The position numbers and the translations under genes were made by a program. Positions 1-12,500 of a DNA stretch of 33,697 nucleotides are shown piece by piece. The notes under the pieces were generated by a model. The model was given only the letters and a program-made list of their open reading frames with translations. It was not told where the DNA came from and ran no database searches. The DNA lies in contig NW_019091810.1 in NCBI RefSeq assembly GCF_001949145.1, positions 9,415 to 43,111 on the forward strand, read 5' to 3'. The stretch's first letter is position 1. The number at the start of each line of letters is the position of its first letter. The stretch is from Acanthaster planci (taxonomy: Eukaryota > Echinodermata > Asteroidea > Valvatida > Acanthasteridae).

Positions 1-560
1 TTATATGCCGCGCACGCCGATTTTTTTATCGCGCCCTCTTGTGACTTCATTTCACCAATCGACGGCTTGTTCTACCGTCTGGGGAATCTCCTACAACCGA
101 GGCGTGGCCTTTGTATGCAAAGTAGTAATTTAATATGAATATTCACAGTTGACCCTAGGATGCGAAATAGGATACAAAACAGACCGTTGGAGCGGGTTCG
201 CATCAATAGCGTCAGCTTGTTATTTCTGCAGTGTTGTATGTTATAGGTAGTCTTTTACAGGCTCACTTCTTCGCTCCTCGTTCCAATGCGTCGACAGCGG
301 CCATTATCAAAGGTGACTACGTTCAGCGTTGCGTAGTATTAACGCTTGCACATATACATTTTATCTCGTGATAGGTCATGTGATGCAGGTCATTGATCCA
401 TATTCATCACTTATTGGTTCCTCCGGAAATCCGGGGGAAACTAAAGAAAAAGATAAGCAGTTTGTACGAGACTCCCAAGACGGTAAAACGAGCGGTCGAT
501 TGGTGAAATGAAGTCACGAGAGGGTGCAATAGAAATCAGTGCGCGCGGCATATTTTATGC
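1..560. repeat. Inverted-repeat (MITE-like) element, left end at window edge
   Basis: The left arm, about 3-97, is matched in reverse complement by about 460-558. Both arms contain the words ATATGCCGCGC, GACTTCATTTCACCAATCGAC and TACCGTCT with few mismatches, and the loop between them is about 360 bp. The arms are GC-rich against an AT-rich background. The pairing reaches the first bases of the window, so the true left boundary and any target duplication lie outside it. No convincing coding sequence sits in the loop. I read it as a non-autonomous DNA transposon, but no superfamily can be assigned. Confidence 0.6.
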
Positions 561-914
561 TCGATCGAGTCCGGTATCGAGTTCTGTCGTCTCGGCCCAA
601 GACTAATCTTGAGCCAAAAATTGGTAGGTCAGAGTTCATATTCATATCAAGGCTTATGAACTTATCGGGGAATCCCCAGACCCCTACAATGTTAACAATC
701 TTACTGCATTTATGGCATTATAATGGGCTTTTGCTGGTGCTACTCATAGGTGCAATAACCATACTATGTGAAACACCATTCGTTCTAATGCCAAAGAAAA
801 AGGGCATACCTAAATGTTTCAATAGTTCGTAGGGCGATTGGTTAAGGAAGTCACTGCTTGGTCACATGTAGCGCGCGCGCAGGCGTAGTTGCAGCAGCGG
901 CCGGCTAGCAAAGC
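561..914. other. Non-coding stretch upstream of putative promoter
   Basis: I see no supported gene here. An open frame at 539-832 starts inside the inverted-repeat arm and resembles no family I know. From about 860 the composition becomes CpG-rich, with runs such as GCGCGCGCGC and GCGGCCGGC, leading into the TATA box at 915. Confidence 0.4.
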
Positions 915-981
915 TATAAAAACGGCGCGCAGGCAAGTTCAAGTTAACCTAAGTCGTCCTGAGTCAAGGACCGAGCCTGAG
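915..981 (+). promoter_or_regulatory. Candidate TATA promoter and 5' non-coding exon of the sorting nexin gene
   Basis: A TATAAAAA box at 915-922 lies in CpG-rich sequence. About 30 bases downstream, transcription could begin near 945. A good splice donor, GAG then GTAAGG, follows at 981/982. The first coding exon of the downstream gene is preceded by a plausible acceptor (TTCCTTCAG ending at 3465), which would let this short leader splice to it across an intron containing the foldback element. The spacing and signals fit, but no transcript evidence is available. The TATA could equally belong to a repeat. Confidence 0.3.
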
Positions 982-1161
982 GTAAGGGTCGAGAGTCCGG
1001 TGTAAGGATTAAACTCATCTAGCCTAGCGCGACTGTGCCTAAGTCCCAATTCGTGCGTGTGTCGTTTAGGGGCTCGGTCGTTTGAGGGGCTTATTGGTGG
1101 TGCAGTATAGTTCTAGTTTCAAACAGGAGCTTGGGGTCGAGATAAGGGAAGATTGCTATCT

Positions 1162-1585
1162 CGTATGGTGTACTATTTACGACACACATTTCTCTCTCTT
1201 TGTGCTCCCTCCAGGCGACGCAACTACACGACACGACGGCTCCCTTGCGTCGTGCCGTCGGGTCGCAACGTCGCCTTCTTGCCATTACTTTTGTACACAC
1301 GCGTCGTGCCGTCGTCCGTCACGTCGTGCTGTCTGAGGTCCTTTCCATGTTGCATTTTTTTTCGCCTAAACGTCGCCCCTTCCGTCGCCCATCGCGTCGT
1401 ACTGTCGTGCGTCGGGTCGTACGTTGTGTCGTGCATTGCATCGCCTAATACGTCGCCTGAAGCACGACGCGAAGCACGACACGACGCACGACACAACGCG
1501 TCGTGTGCTGTTGCTCTTTGTTTCTCGGCGTTTATAGAGGGCGCCTCTACTGTTTTCTTTCATTTCCGCCCCCCATACTTGCATA
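1162..1585 (+). repeat. Left inverted arm of foldback element
   Basis: This arm contains, in order, the terminal GGTGTACTATTTACGAC, a pyrimidine tract (TTTCTCTCTC), CTCCCTCCAGGCGACGCAAC, and then about 290 bp of CGTCG-rich sub-repeats. It ends with TTTATAGAGGGCGC and CTGTTTTCTTTCATTTC. Overlapping open frames on both strands here are a by-product of the low-complexity, stop-poor composition and are not genes. Confidence 0.65.
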
Positions 1586-2935
1586 GTAGAGTACAGTCCA
1601 CTAATTCAAGCCCCATTGAAAACAGTGTAAAATCGGCACTGTTCAGGGCCCAATAACATGCATACCAACATCCTTGAGATCGCTGAAACACAAATAAAAT
1701 TATTGTCCGGTCCCTAATCTTTTGATTTCTTTTCAATTTTTTGTTGGTTAACCAATTAAATTTTTAATTATTCCCACAAAACAAAATCACCCCCCGAAAA
1801 GTCAGATTGCAGCCATTTTTCAAGTGGCAACTCTCAACCTTCTCGGGCACTTAAAGACCATTTTGTTGTTGTTTGTTTAGCCACTCTGCTCTTACAGGAT
1901 AGCTCAAAAACCCAGGCAATCGTTCCTGGCAAAAATTTACACAATTTCGCTGCCGCCATGGGCATGCAGAGCTTTGAACTTACAGCTTTTGAAATATTGT
2001 CCAATCGTAGAGTTTAGATGGTAGAAGAACTAACGCAACATCATGCCCAAAATACCAACTTACTTTCCGTGTATGTTACCAACATACACGGAAAAAGCTG
2101 CAAGGCTCTGCATGCCTGTGGCGGTAGTGTACAAAGAGAGGGTAGGTTGCAGGCCTTGTTTCTGTCATTGTTCCTTTTCATGGTTACTTTCTAACTTTGT
2201 GTTTTCATTAAGAGTGAGTTGTTGAAAAAAAGTTTGCTTGTTTTTTAATCAAATGTAAGTAGAAAGAGCGTCACGACCAACTATCAGCCTTGTCTCCAGG
2301 AAATAAATAACATGAGCCACAACGTTGTTTTAACTTTTCCAGCTCTAATTTTGATCTTCCTAATAATTATGTAACAGAATTGATTTTGTTCCCCTACTTT
2401 TTGAAATCCTAACTCCCCCAGACTTAGGTCACACAATTTGTCTGGGTTGCTTGACAGTGCGTGTTGGAACTGCGGTTGGTAGCAGAACTTGCAACCAGCC
2501 ACAAGAGTCCTTGAGCAGGAGGTGATAACTTCCCTATTCAGTGACCTGCCACTTCACTTGGCTACTGGACTGAACGGAGACTGTTCTGTTGTCTCTCTGT
2601 GATTTCTCCTTCCATTGAACCTGCCATACTTGCAAATTCGTCCCTGTCCTGCTCTAGGTAAAAACGTTACCAGTGTAAGCCACTGAGAAATAGCGGTATC
2701 TATAAGATTACAAATCTACCAGAAATGGGAACTGCATCGACAGTATTAAATAGAAATCATTGGCTGGGTTTAAAGAGTGACGAATTCTGGGCTTCCACTT
2801 ATTATGAGAGAGCAGTTCCTACATATGCCGATTTTCTTTTTTCTTTTTCTTAATAAAATATGACAGAAATAAATCCAAATCGAGGAATGGATGAGATAAA
2901 AACAAGAACAAATCAACACCAAAGAGTAAATAGCA
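1586..2935. other. Spacer of the foldback element
   Basis: No gene is supported. Three words in order (near 1602, 1753 and 1811) recur downstream, outside the element, near 3736, 3977 and 4070. The spacer therefore contains part of another, older dispersed repeat. The rest is AT-rich, without recognisable domains in any frame. Confidence 0.45.
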
Positions 2936-3363
2936 TGTACTTTGCAAGCACGGGGACAGAAATAAAAGAAAACAGTAAAAGCGCCCTCTATAAACACCGT
3001 GAAGCAAAGGGCGACAGCACACGACGCGTCGTGTGTCGCGTCGGGCTTCAGGCGACGTGATACACGACGCGACGAACGACGGTACGACGCTACGGGCGAC
3101 AGAAGGGGCGACGTCTAGGTGGGGAAAAATGCAACAAGAAAGGACCTAGGACAGCACGACGCGACGGCATGACGCGACGCACGACGCAACGCGTCGTGTG
3201 TGCACAAACGAAATGGCAAGAAGGCGACGATTTGACCCGACGGCACCACGCAAGGGAGCCGTCGTGCCGTCGCGTCGTCTGGTTGCGTCGCCTGGAGGGA
3301 GGCTAGATAGAAAGAGAGAAATGTTTGTCGTAAATAGTACACCATAAAATAGTACACCATACG
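2936..3363 (-). repeat. Right inverted arm of foldback element
   Basis: Reverse complement of the left arm, with shared words in reverse order. Its outer end carries a tandem duplication of AATAGTACACCAT (near 3333-3346 and 3348-3361) that the left arm has only once. The word AAATAGTACACCATAC occurs a third time at about 17251-17268, immediately upstream of the last sorting nexin exon. Confidence 0.65.
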
Positions 3364-3474
3364 TTTGGATGCAAGACCAGCATCCCGCGAACGTGAAAAC
3401 ATCTAATAGGTTTGACTCAAGATTAACCCATATCTAAAGATTAAGTGTTTTGGAAATTCCTTCAGAGCACAGGC

Positions 3475-3534
3475 ATGATTAGTGTTTCAATACCAAACGT
3501 CAGGCAAATTGTCCATGATGATGAAAAATACACG
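3475..3534 (+). CDS. SNX24: Sorting nexin coding exon 1
   Basis: Twenty codons beginning MISVSIPNVRQ and ending EKYT, followed by a strong GTAAGT donor. This is the first beta strand of the PX domain and matches the N-terminal position of SNX24, whose first strand also lies right after the Met. An acceptor-like TTCCTTCAG ends at 3465, nine bases before the ATG, so the exon may start at 3466 with the rest of the 5' UTR in an upstream exon. Confidence 0.82.
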
Positions 3535-6500
3535 GTAAGTTTATAAACAATTTCCGAGGTGGGAAGTGGTAGACGAATTAGGCTAAGTACATTTCTCTAT
3601 GGGCTGTGTGTTGGCCTAACGTTACATATACATGTAGACGTACATGTACATGTACAGTACGTAATGCACTGTACATGACATACATGTACATGTAGGCCTA
3701 GGCCCAGGATAGTTTTGGGGCAAAGGGGTGCCCTACACTAATTCAAGCTTCATTGAAAACAGTACATCAACAAAGTCGGGAGCCCCATTCTGGATTGTGA
3801 ATTTGTGGGCAACCGAAGTCCCAGAGGCCTCTCATAGTGTTGTTCCTTCAGCAGTGTTCAAATTTGTAATCTATGGCTTAGGTTAGGTTAACATCGTTAA
3901 ATTGAATTAACTCTAACAGCCCCGAATCCTCCAATTTTAATATGATTTTGCACACACCCTAGGGAATTGGGGTTAATCAATTAAATTTTTAATTAGGCCT
4001 AGGCCCATCCGCCAAAAACAAACTTACCACCCAAAAGTGAACATTCCCAAGTCTTCTCAGCCATGTCAGCAGTCATTTTTCAATTGACATCCCACAGGCT
4101 CAACTTGCTTCTGCTCTTCTGGCAATTTTTCTATGAGATTTTTGTCTGCTTTGCCCCCCCCCCATGGGAGCCGTTGAGAGTTGATCCTGGGTCTAGCCCA
4201 GATTGGACGCCAGTCTTCATTACATTGTACATTATGTAGTATGGTCAGGGAGTCAACCTGGGCTAATTCTAGGTCATACATTGTACTTTTAGCAATCTTA
4301 GTATGCCGACACAGACTCCTCTTTTCAAAGAAACTGTAGGCCTAAGGGTACTTTTAATTTTAAGTGTGCCGTGGTGGAGAATTTTCCTTGAAATGGGACA
4401 GTGCATCCAAAGGGGCAATCCTGTATTCAAATTTGAGTCAGTCATTGACCTCCATTCTTGTAATGGAAGAGCTACATGTACATGTATATACATGTATGCA
4501 ATCACACACATGAAGCCAAACCACAGTTTACAACCATGCACAATTTATTTATCACCAACAGCGGCAAGCCCCCAATTACAGGGATTTTTAACAGATTAGA
4601 AAAATATATATATTATTACAAGATAACATTAGAAAAATAAACAAAATTATACATGTAAAAACCAAAGATATTACACATGCTGTACAAAAATAACGGAAAA
4701 CAAACAAACATCCCAACAAACAAACAACCCACCCGCCCACCAAATAAACGACCCATCGAAAAACAACCCATCAAAGACGTGGACCAAGAAAAAGGGGGAA
4801 AAAAAGACATCCATGATGCTCAACAACCATAAAAACTTCACGTGTGAAATTAGGCTCTTATAACTTTCAGGCTTTATTTTCCTGAAAAAACCTCCCTGTA
4901 CACAATTTCAACCTAGGATTCAAACCTACACCCCATTCATCACAAACCATTATGCTGTAACCGTGGTAACCATGGTTACAGCATGACCACCGCAATTAAC
5001 ACAAGTTGGCGGTGTTTTTACTGTTGATATATCGATAAACGGCTGCAACGTGAGTCTTATTCACATTGGACATGTGCAATACAAACACAACCACCATTGT
5101 TTGGCTTCATACATATGATTGCCTACATGTACATGTATACGTGGAGATCAGTGGAGTCAAACATGTCAACTTGGCCGAAACCAACTCAGTCCAAGTCAAA
5201 GCGCTCTCAAAGTCAACTTGGTCCCAAGTCAACTCGGTCTCTATGAAGTACACGTACCAATACTACCATGTTAATCACAGTTAGTCATGCAAGGAAATGC
5301 AAGGATTGATTTTGAAGAAATGTTGAAAGACATCCATCAACTTCCAATGAAACCTGTGGTGATTTTATGTGCAAACACGGCAAAGGAATAAGCACTTTCC
5401 AAAATTTGTTGGGATCATTAATTGATCTCAAACAATTTCATTTTGGTAACTTAAAACTGGCGAGACATACAGTATTATATTTTCCTGAAGTAAATATTTT
5501 ATCTTTCTGAAGGTACTGGAAAGGTTGCCATACATGTATATCAGGACATGTATCTGCAACTTTGAAAGTTATAGGAGATAAGAGTGTATGATAATTTCAT
5601 TTATTTATTCCAAGTTACGCCAACCAACACCATGCATGCATGGGATTAAACTTGATGGGTGAAAAGATACATGCACATGCCAATGCACACATAATCCTGG
5701 CTATACATGTACTAAGCTGTTGGATCAGTCCATCAAAGTGCAAAGATAAACCATAGTAGCAATACTTAGTGAAAGGGGATTATAAGAGATCCAAGTTTTT
5801 TCGAATTGTAGATCTCGCTAGAATACCGCATGGGTGCGTTTGAAAGGCATCGGACCAAGTTGACTCTGCCCCTCCATTCAGTTTGTATTGTTGACGTACA
5901 TGGCACCATCCCCAATGTTAACATGGAACACTTTTATCTTTTGTTTCTTGTGTCCTAACATGAAATTTCATAATTAGTGCATTTTCTGCATACATGTACT
6001 GTACATGTACTGTACATATGTAGGCCCCAGTACACAAACATGACAAATATAGGAGTAAGCTGTAATTGTAGTTTACAGAATACCCTGCAACTTGAAAATA
6101 CACCCCTGGGAAAGAGTTCCATGTACAGAAAAAGTGAAATTTAGCTAAGAAAATTCTGAAGCATTTACTTTAAGGTACTTTTTTTAAAGACTAGTCTCAT
6201 ACAGTAGGTTTATGCACAAGGTCATTGTGGGTTTTCTGTGTTCATGGAATTCCTTCCCACCCCTGCAATCACTGGTTACATGTACATAAGTATGAAGTGG
6301 ACATCCCCATGAGAACTGTGAGACATTTTGACCTCATAGTCAGCCAGGAGGATGATCATGCAGGGTATTCTGCAGTTGAGCTCAAATATTGACTGCTTCC
6401 AGTAGTGTACTGGGTGAAGTGAAACTACACTAGCCTCCCGAAGTAATCCAAAGAGAGTTTTATTTTTGTTGAATTTTGATTTGTTGAAAATTATCCTGCA

Positions 6501-9500
6501 CTTTTCCAAACTATCTCTTCACCAAATGTTTGAACCCAGCTCTATAGGGTTACCAGTAGTGCTTTGGAATGCGCACGATGCACAATGTGCATTTGCACGC
6601 AGTACCAGTGGTAAATGCATACAGGTAATTCCTTGGTACATGTAGCTATGATTATACTGAACTTGGTTGACTACGGTTGTAGTTCTGTTGGCCATGCAAA
6701 AGATAGCTGAAGTATTAGCAAATGCCGTGCAACTGCCTCTTTGCTAATCATTATACATGTACAATCTGTGGATGAGGTGTTGCATTGAGGTGTTGCATTG
6801 CGGTTGTACATAAAAAGGCCATACTGACATGCCGACTGCAAGAGATTTTCCCCATTGACCACAACACTGTTCATGACCCTCTGAGTCCAGCATGTGCGGG
6901 GGGGGGTAAAATACAGCTACAATTACATGTACACAGTAGCTGCTGCACTCCCTCAAACTGTCAAGGAGCAACCTTGGCATATCTGCGATAGGTTCTAAAA
7001 TGGGCCTTTCCCATGCAGTCGGAACTTACAAAATGTACATACATGTACCACACTAAACCCAAACTATTGTTACGCTCCCACAAACTGTTCCCCTTTCTAC
7101 ATGTACATGTAGATTACAGTGTACATGCTACTACACACACCACTTACCCCACAGCGAGCGCGCAATGACTATATACACGTAGATTATACGGATTGTACAC
7201 AGCGTATTGCATTCCACGTGCAACCCCGTTGCTCTAAGCTGCAACATGCCCTTGAACCGCAACTCCAAAGCACACTTCCAACTTACCAAAGTACCGAGAA
7301 AGGCTCACCCTTTCCTTTCCCTCGTTGACCAAGTCCCCCGTAGCTCACCCACGAACAGCCTTTCACCCTCCCGCTCCTAAACTTCTCGGACCTTACCGCT
7401 CTCCAGAAACTAAGTCAGCGAAGACCAAGTGTGTACAGAATCGTCGTAGACTTTTCTTCCATAGACTTTCTACATGTATGAATTATTCATAACCACCCCA
7501 ATCCAGTGCTCCCATTGACTAAAACGCGGACCCAAAAGTCTATATAAAGCCACCAGCTCCAGCGGTCAGCATCGATCATTCCCGAGCGGGCAGCTTTGGA
7601 GAAACAACTCCCTGACCATTCGTGAGTGTATAGCTCCGATATGAACAACCTTTCTATCACTCCCGAATAAATGGCTCAGATTTGGACAAGCAGTACTTGA
7701 GTAATATCCAGCCTTACTAGTAGCAGTTGCTCATTGTAAATATGGAGAAGATGTAAATTATTCTTCGGAATAATGACGGCTCATATCTCCAAACTAGATT
7801 TTTGGAATGTTTGATACACAGCTTGGATGGCATTCATTGTATAAGTTCTTGCTATCACAAGTATCATAACACCTGGTCTCATAACCTTGTTTCACAGGTT
7901 TACAGTTATCTTAACTTTCAGCTAAAAGGTCAATAAAGTTACTGTAAAAGGATAGTTGCTTTTAGATATTTAGTGCATTGTACAGCTGCTGGCACAATTT
8001 CATTTACAGGCTTACCAAGTTGTTGTTCAAGTCTCTGGCAAAACCCATGTCATTGAGAAGCGATATAGGGAGTTTCATTCACTTCATAAACAGGTAGGTG
8101 ATGAATAAAGGTAGGTTTAGAGTTTGTAATGCAAAACACTACCGTGGCTGTATTAATTAAAGATGCAGTGAAAAAAAATGTTTCCCCCCATTATAACCTT
8201 TACACAACAGGTGACAAGACCACCTTACAAAGTCAACAGTTTTCCTATTTACAATGTATGTGTATGGGGCGGTATGTACAAATGTATGTCACTGTGGGGC
8301 GATGCGGACATGCGGGACTCTTGCACAGTGGTGGGTAGTAGCTCTTTAGATTTTTTAACATCCAAGTGGGTAATTGCTAATCTAAAGGTCATGACCCTGA
8401 GTGCAGTCCTCCAATGGCAAAAGGTTTGGGCCATTTGGGGGACCGTTGGGGTTAGAAAGAGGAAGTGTTACAGTTACTCCGTCATGAATTAAGTTTTTAT
8501 TACATGTATTTTAGCCTGTTTGTTTTATTCTACTGTGTGGTTTAATTTAGAATTGGATATACCCTGCATAAAATGAAATGGTAAAAGTTTTAGCCATTAG
8601 CATACATGTACTTGTGCACAATTCAATTCCCGCATAGACTTTCTGCAGCCACTAACAGCATAAGTGCCAAATTTCAACCTTCACCCATTTTACGCAAGAT
8701 TGTTTTGTCTACATGCCATGGTAGCGTTCCGAAAAAATGTACCCTAATTGTCAGCAGAAGGCACCAGTTTACCAGTTTGTAAAATTAAAAAACAAAAAGA
8801 CATTTAATAATTTTTTGATGGTATCATGTCATGAGACCTGGTATACCGAAGGTTAAGAGTTAAAGGATTTTCTTGATGGTATCAGGTCATGAGACCATAG
8901 GTTGAGGGAGAGAGAGAAAGGGGGGAAATGAGAATTTGATTTGTCTGGAGTAACTTCTGAGTGGAAGTACAGAGACCCGTTCCAACTTTCCCTGCTTCTG
9001 GAATCTGAAGACAACAGATTCAACAAATCTGGGATCAGTTTGATCCTTCAGAGAAAGGGAAATTCAGTCCCGATGCCCAGCATTTGTCATTTCCCAGCCA
9101 AATACATGACATCTGTTGTGGTCATCTTGACATTAGTGACGACAGTCTGCCTCCTGTCTTCTAAGTTTCTCAACCACAACATGAAAGTGTCGACTGAGCA
9201 AAAACTTGAATTGTATAAAGTTACATTACATTGGAATCTTCAATATTACAGTAATTCAGTCTAGAAAAATGATGATGTAATTTAAGTCTTAGATGATAAA
9301 TTGAGGGTTACAAATGATTGTGCATCAGTATGGTTTTGAAAAAGCTAAAGATGGCCCAAAAGTGTGAAGTGTGAATCTACATGTATATGTAGATTCTTCA
9401 ATGGATGTTACAAATCAAGTCCTGAATGAAAGATATTGATTTTGATTGAAGAGACATTCGCAATTTAAGTTAAGAATATATTTAAGCTATTGTGCTTATA

Positions 9501-12500
9501 TATTTATATATCTATATATTTAAGAATATATTTAAGCTATTGCTAGAATTAAGGATTCTGTAAGGAGTGCAGAACACTAACAGATGTTTTGTGGTCACAG
9601 ATTATCAGAAAACTTCGAAGATTTTTGCACACTGTATTTAATTTTAGACATGTTAGAAGGGCCTTTGTCGTACGGGGTGGTTCATCGACCCAACTACCAA
9701 CTTGAGAGAAGTCTACCGTGACATCACAGAGAGGGTTCTTTACTGAAGTACACGTACAAGCCCAAGCATAGTCACCGTTGCTGGAAGCACAGTATACTAC
9801 TGTATTGTTGACATTGTGTGACTTCTACCAGTTGTAGCCATAATTGATTGTTTTTTAAGCAGAAAGGGCCTGTTGTACATGTAAATAAACTGAAGAAATT
9901 GCTTGAGAGAAATCATTGAAATTACACGTAGAATAATTTCAGAAATCTGAGAAATAATTAACTTGAGTGTATTTCACCAAAACTGGAAGACAGCCTAAAA
10001 TCTCGTGGAAAGGAGATTAGTTGTACTTGCAGTTTATATGTGAGCACAGCTTTTAGTATACTGGTAGTCAAAGAAATTTAGAAGATCTTTGTGTCTTTTA
10101 CTCATATTTCTGTTACTTTTTCTGTTGAAGTGTCCAAGAATCCAGGGTTACCATTCCTTTTCCAAATCATCTAGTCTGGAGTGGTGACAGGAAGTCCCGG
10201 GGTATCTGTATCCATACATGTTCAGAGACATGTTCCTGGTTGTTTTCTGCTTTTTTTGGCTGGGTACCTGTCAGTAAGCAGGAGAAAATGAGGACTGAGG
10301 TGTTATTTTGCTTTATATTTGAAATCCTTAGAACGAGGCAAACTTGCAGAACAAGCCAATTGAACTACTTGTATATGTACATGTACTTTACATGTACGGG
10401 TATACATATCTCTGTTGCAGGTGGAAGGCACCCTGTTGGTGGCCTATGGTGGTGTGATCATAAGCAATATTCTGTGGTCAAATAACTGTGATATCAAGTA
10501 TGACAGGTTACTTTTTTAGGCAACCTAATTCTGTCATATGCCTGACAGTCTTTTTTTTTTTGGTAAATCACTGTCTTGAATTTACATGAATGGAATTTAA
10601 GGAAGTAGAGTGGGAAGTGTATTTTTGTAAACACAAGCTACATGTACATTGTACATGTTCGGCCCTGGTTTCAGTGCTGCGAAGACATGATGTGTTAGTT
10701 TCACATACCGGTACATTACGTGTAGCTGTAATTCAGCAGATTGGAATGTTTGAAGGGGGCACCTTTAATCACTCCTGCCAGGGGCATTTATATGTTGATC
10801 CTGCTGGGACAGAGTATTCTGCATTTTTTTCTGTTTTCAGAATTCTTTAAAAAATCATACACTTACTCTAATCTGACAGACAACATCAATGGACGCTGGA
10901 ATATTTCAGCCAGGCCTGCAGCCTGGTAAAAAGAGCCCAGACTGTGCGGTGTTATATAATTTCTGTTTGTTCCCGAAACTGGCACAGTGCGCTGCTGACG
11001 TCTTTTCAATAGGGGCCAGATTAGCGTGCAGCGGTGCTGTGTGGCTCATTGCTGCGGGGATGGAGCACTTTTGTCCCCAGTGGTAATCCGCTCGCACTGA
11101 ATGCCCCAAATAGTGGTATACTGTTTCAAAAAATGCTGGATTATCTCGGCATAATGAAAGCAGCCAGTCAATAATTGGCTTTCACATCCTATGATTTAGA
11201 ACTGGTACCCTTGCTGTAAAAATGCATGTACTTACCACAGGTTTCCGTCAACTGAAAATGGCATACATGTACAACATACATACATGTACATATGTTGAAA
11301 GATTTGGTTGACAGAACCAGTGCAGTTTGCATTGTCATAAATTTTTTGGCATTTTGAATAAACACCAAGTTTGACTACTTAAGTTGTGGCTCTCCTAACG
11401 ATTTCAGAGGTACAAATAACATTAATAAGGGAATAAACATGTGCTTGGGTGATAGACTGGCGAAGCATGTACATGTACATGTATACTTATTCCCACTTGA
11501 TTGACATGACAGCCTCTTGACCATGTTGGGCAAGTGTATGGGACGTCGGTTTGACTTACATGCTCTTAACAGATTTTCTAGAGATCGGAGCATCTGTTTA
11601 GCAAAAAAAAGTTGTTGCCTACATGTACATCAAGTATGCCCAATGCCAATGGGTGGGTCTGTAGTTTGAACCCCAAAAATGTGAATTTTACTGTTAATGC
11701 CTATTAATTTGCTTCCAATGTTTGCAGTTGTTGACAAAATGTCATTGAAAATGCTATTTATAAACCATTTTTAAAAACCTAGTTGCAAAAGTTACATATT
11801 ATTTTTATCTGGGCACTTCAAGTAAAAATGCAGTGCTTTGTACATGTAGATACACATATCAGGAAGCATCTTTCAACATCTTTTTTGAGTTCTGTACAAA
11901 GGTAAAGGGTTTGAGAGCCACATTGGTTGGTGCCATCTGCTGTGTTTTGGATTCACAGCTTAATACCAGTACATCTTCTGCACAAAGGGAATCTGCATCC
12001 CCACCAAGTGCGCTGTTGTTTGGTTTTGTGGTAACATCAATATTGTTCAGTTTTGAAAAAAATGCAGTGAGTGTGGTTAACTGATGGAGATTTCTTTAAT
12101 ATTTCAAGGGCAACCAGCTCTAAAAGTATCTGAATGCGTTTGAGCATTTGACTATATACTGGTACACATGTACATTGTACATGTATTTAAAGGGTTTCAC
12201 ATTCAGAATGATTCATCCTAACATGGTATATAAACTTGGTGTACTGGTGCAGCATTCTACATGTAGCATTTGAATAAAATGATAGCAGTCTATGCTGAGG
12301 GATATTAACCCCTTCTCGGCGGGAATTTCTTGCCGAAAGCCAACTCGGAAGAATTCCAGCCTCACTTGGCCTTAAGGCCACCTGCCAAACTGCAAATTCT
12401 CAGTTTGTGGCCCAGCGTGCTCTGCATGTTTTGAATTAAGGTTGATTGTTCGGTGGCATGCAGCTCTACTCAAGCTTCCACATTCCAATTGCCTCTTTTC

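Larger units (their letters stand above)
1162..3363. mobile_element. Foldback-type DNA element with long CpG-rich inverted arms
   Basis: The two arms, about 1162-1585 and 2936-3363, are reverse complements of each other over more than 400 bp with modest divergence. The outer ends share CGTATGGTGTACTAT and its complement. The inner ends share CGTTTATAGAGGGCGC-like words. The arm cores are dense in CGTCG, CGACG and GTCGTGC words, unlike the AT-rich surroundings. The 1.35-kb spacer encodes nothing recognisable, so the element is probably non-autonomous. I found no clear target duplication. It sits just upstream of the first coding exon of the sorting nexin gene, and inside its intron if the 945-981 leader is real. 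Confidence 0.65.
3535..8009 (+). other. Intron 1 of sorting nexin (4.5 kb)
   Basis: Donor GTAAGT, acceptor TTTACAG, phase 0. It contains a diverged repeat copy (3731-4150), a tRNA-like trace near 4905-4986, many TACATGTA words, and a TATA/CCAAT cluster with a downstream donor-like site (7498-7680). Open frames here are short and unsupported. Confidence 0.75.

Noticed and set aside
1082-1656. Overlapping open frames on both strands
   Set aside because: They fall in the CGTCG/CGACG low-complexity foldback arm, where stops are rare. The translations are Arg/Ser-rich and the same composition recurs inverted at 3003-3300.
3627-3695. CRISPR-like or satellite array of ACATGTACATGTA
   Set aside because: Copies overlap as a simple palindromic word, with no regular repeat-spacer structure, in a clearly eukaryotic gene.
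6521-6560. Box B-like GGGTTCAAAC on the minus strand
   Set aside because: No matching box A or tRNA fold nearby. The same holds for similar words near 16437 and 11660.
8941-9264. 107-codon frame with a short hydrophobic stretch
   Set aside because: It starts at a non-ATG codon inside intron 2, with no splice context and no known family.
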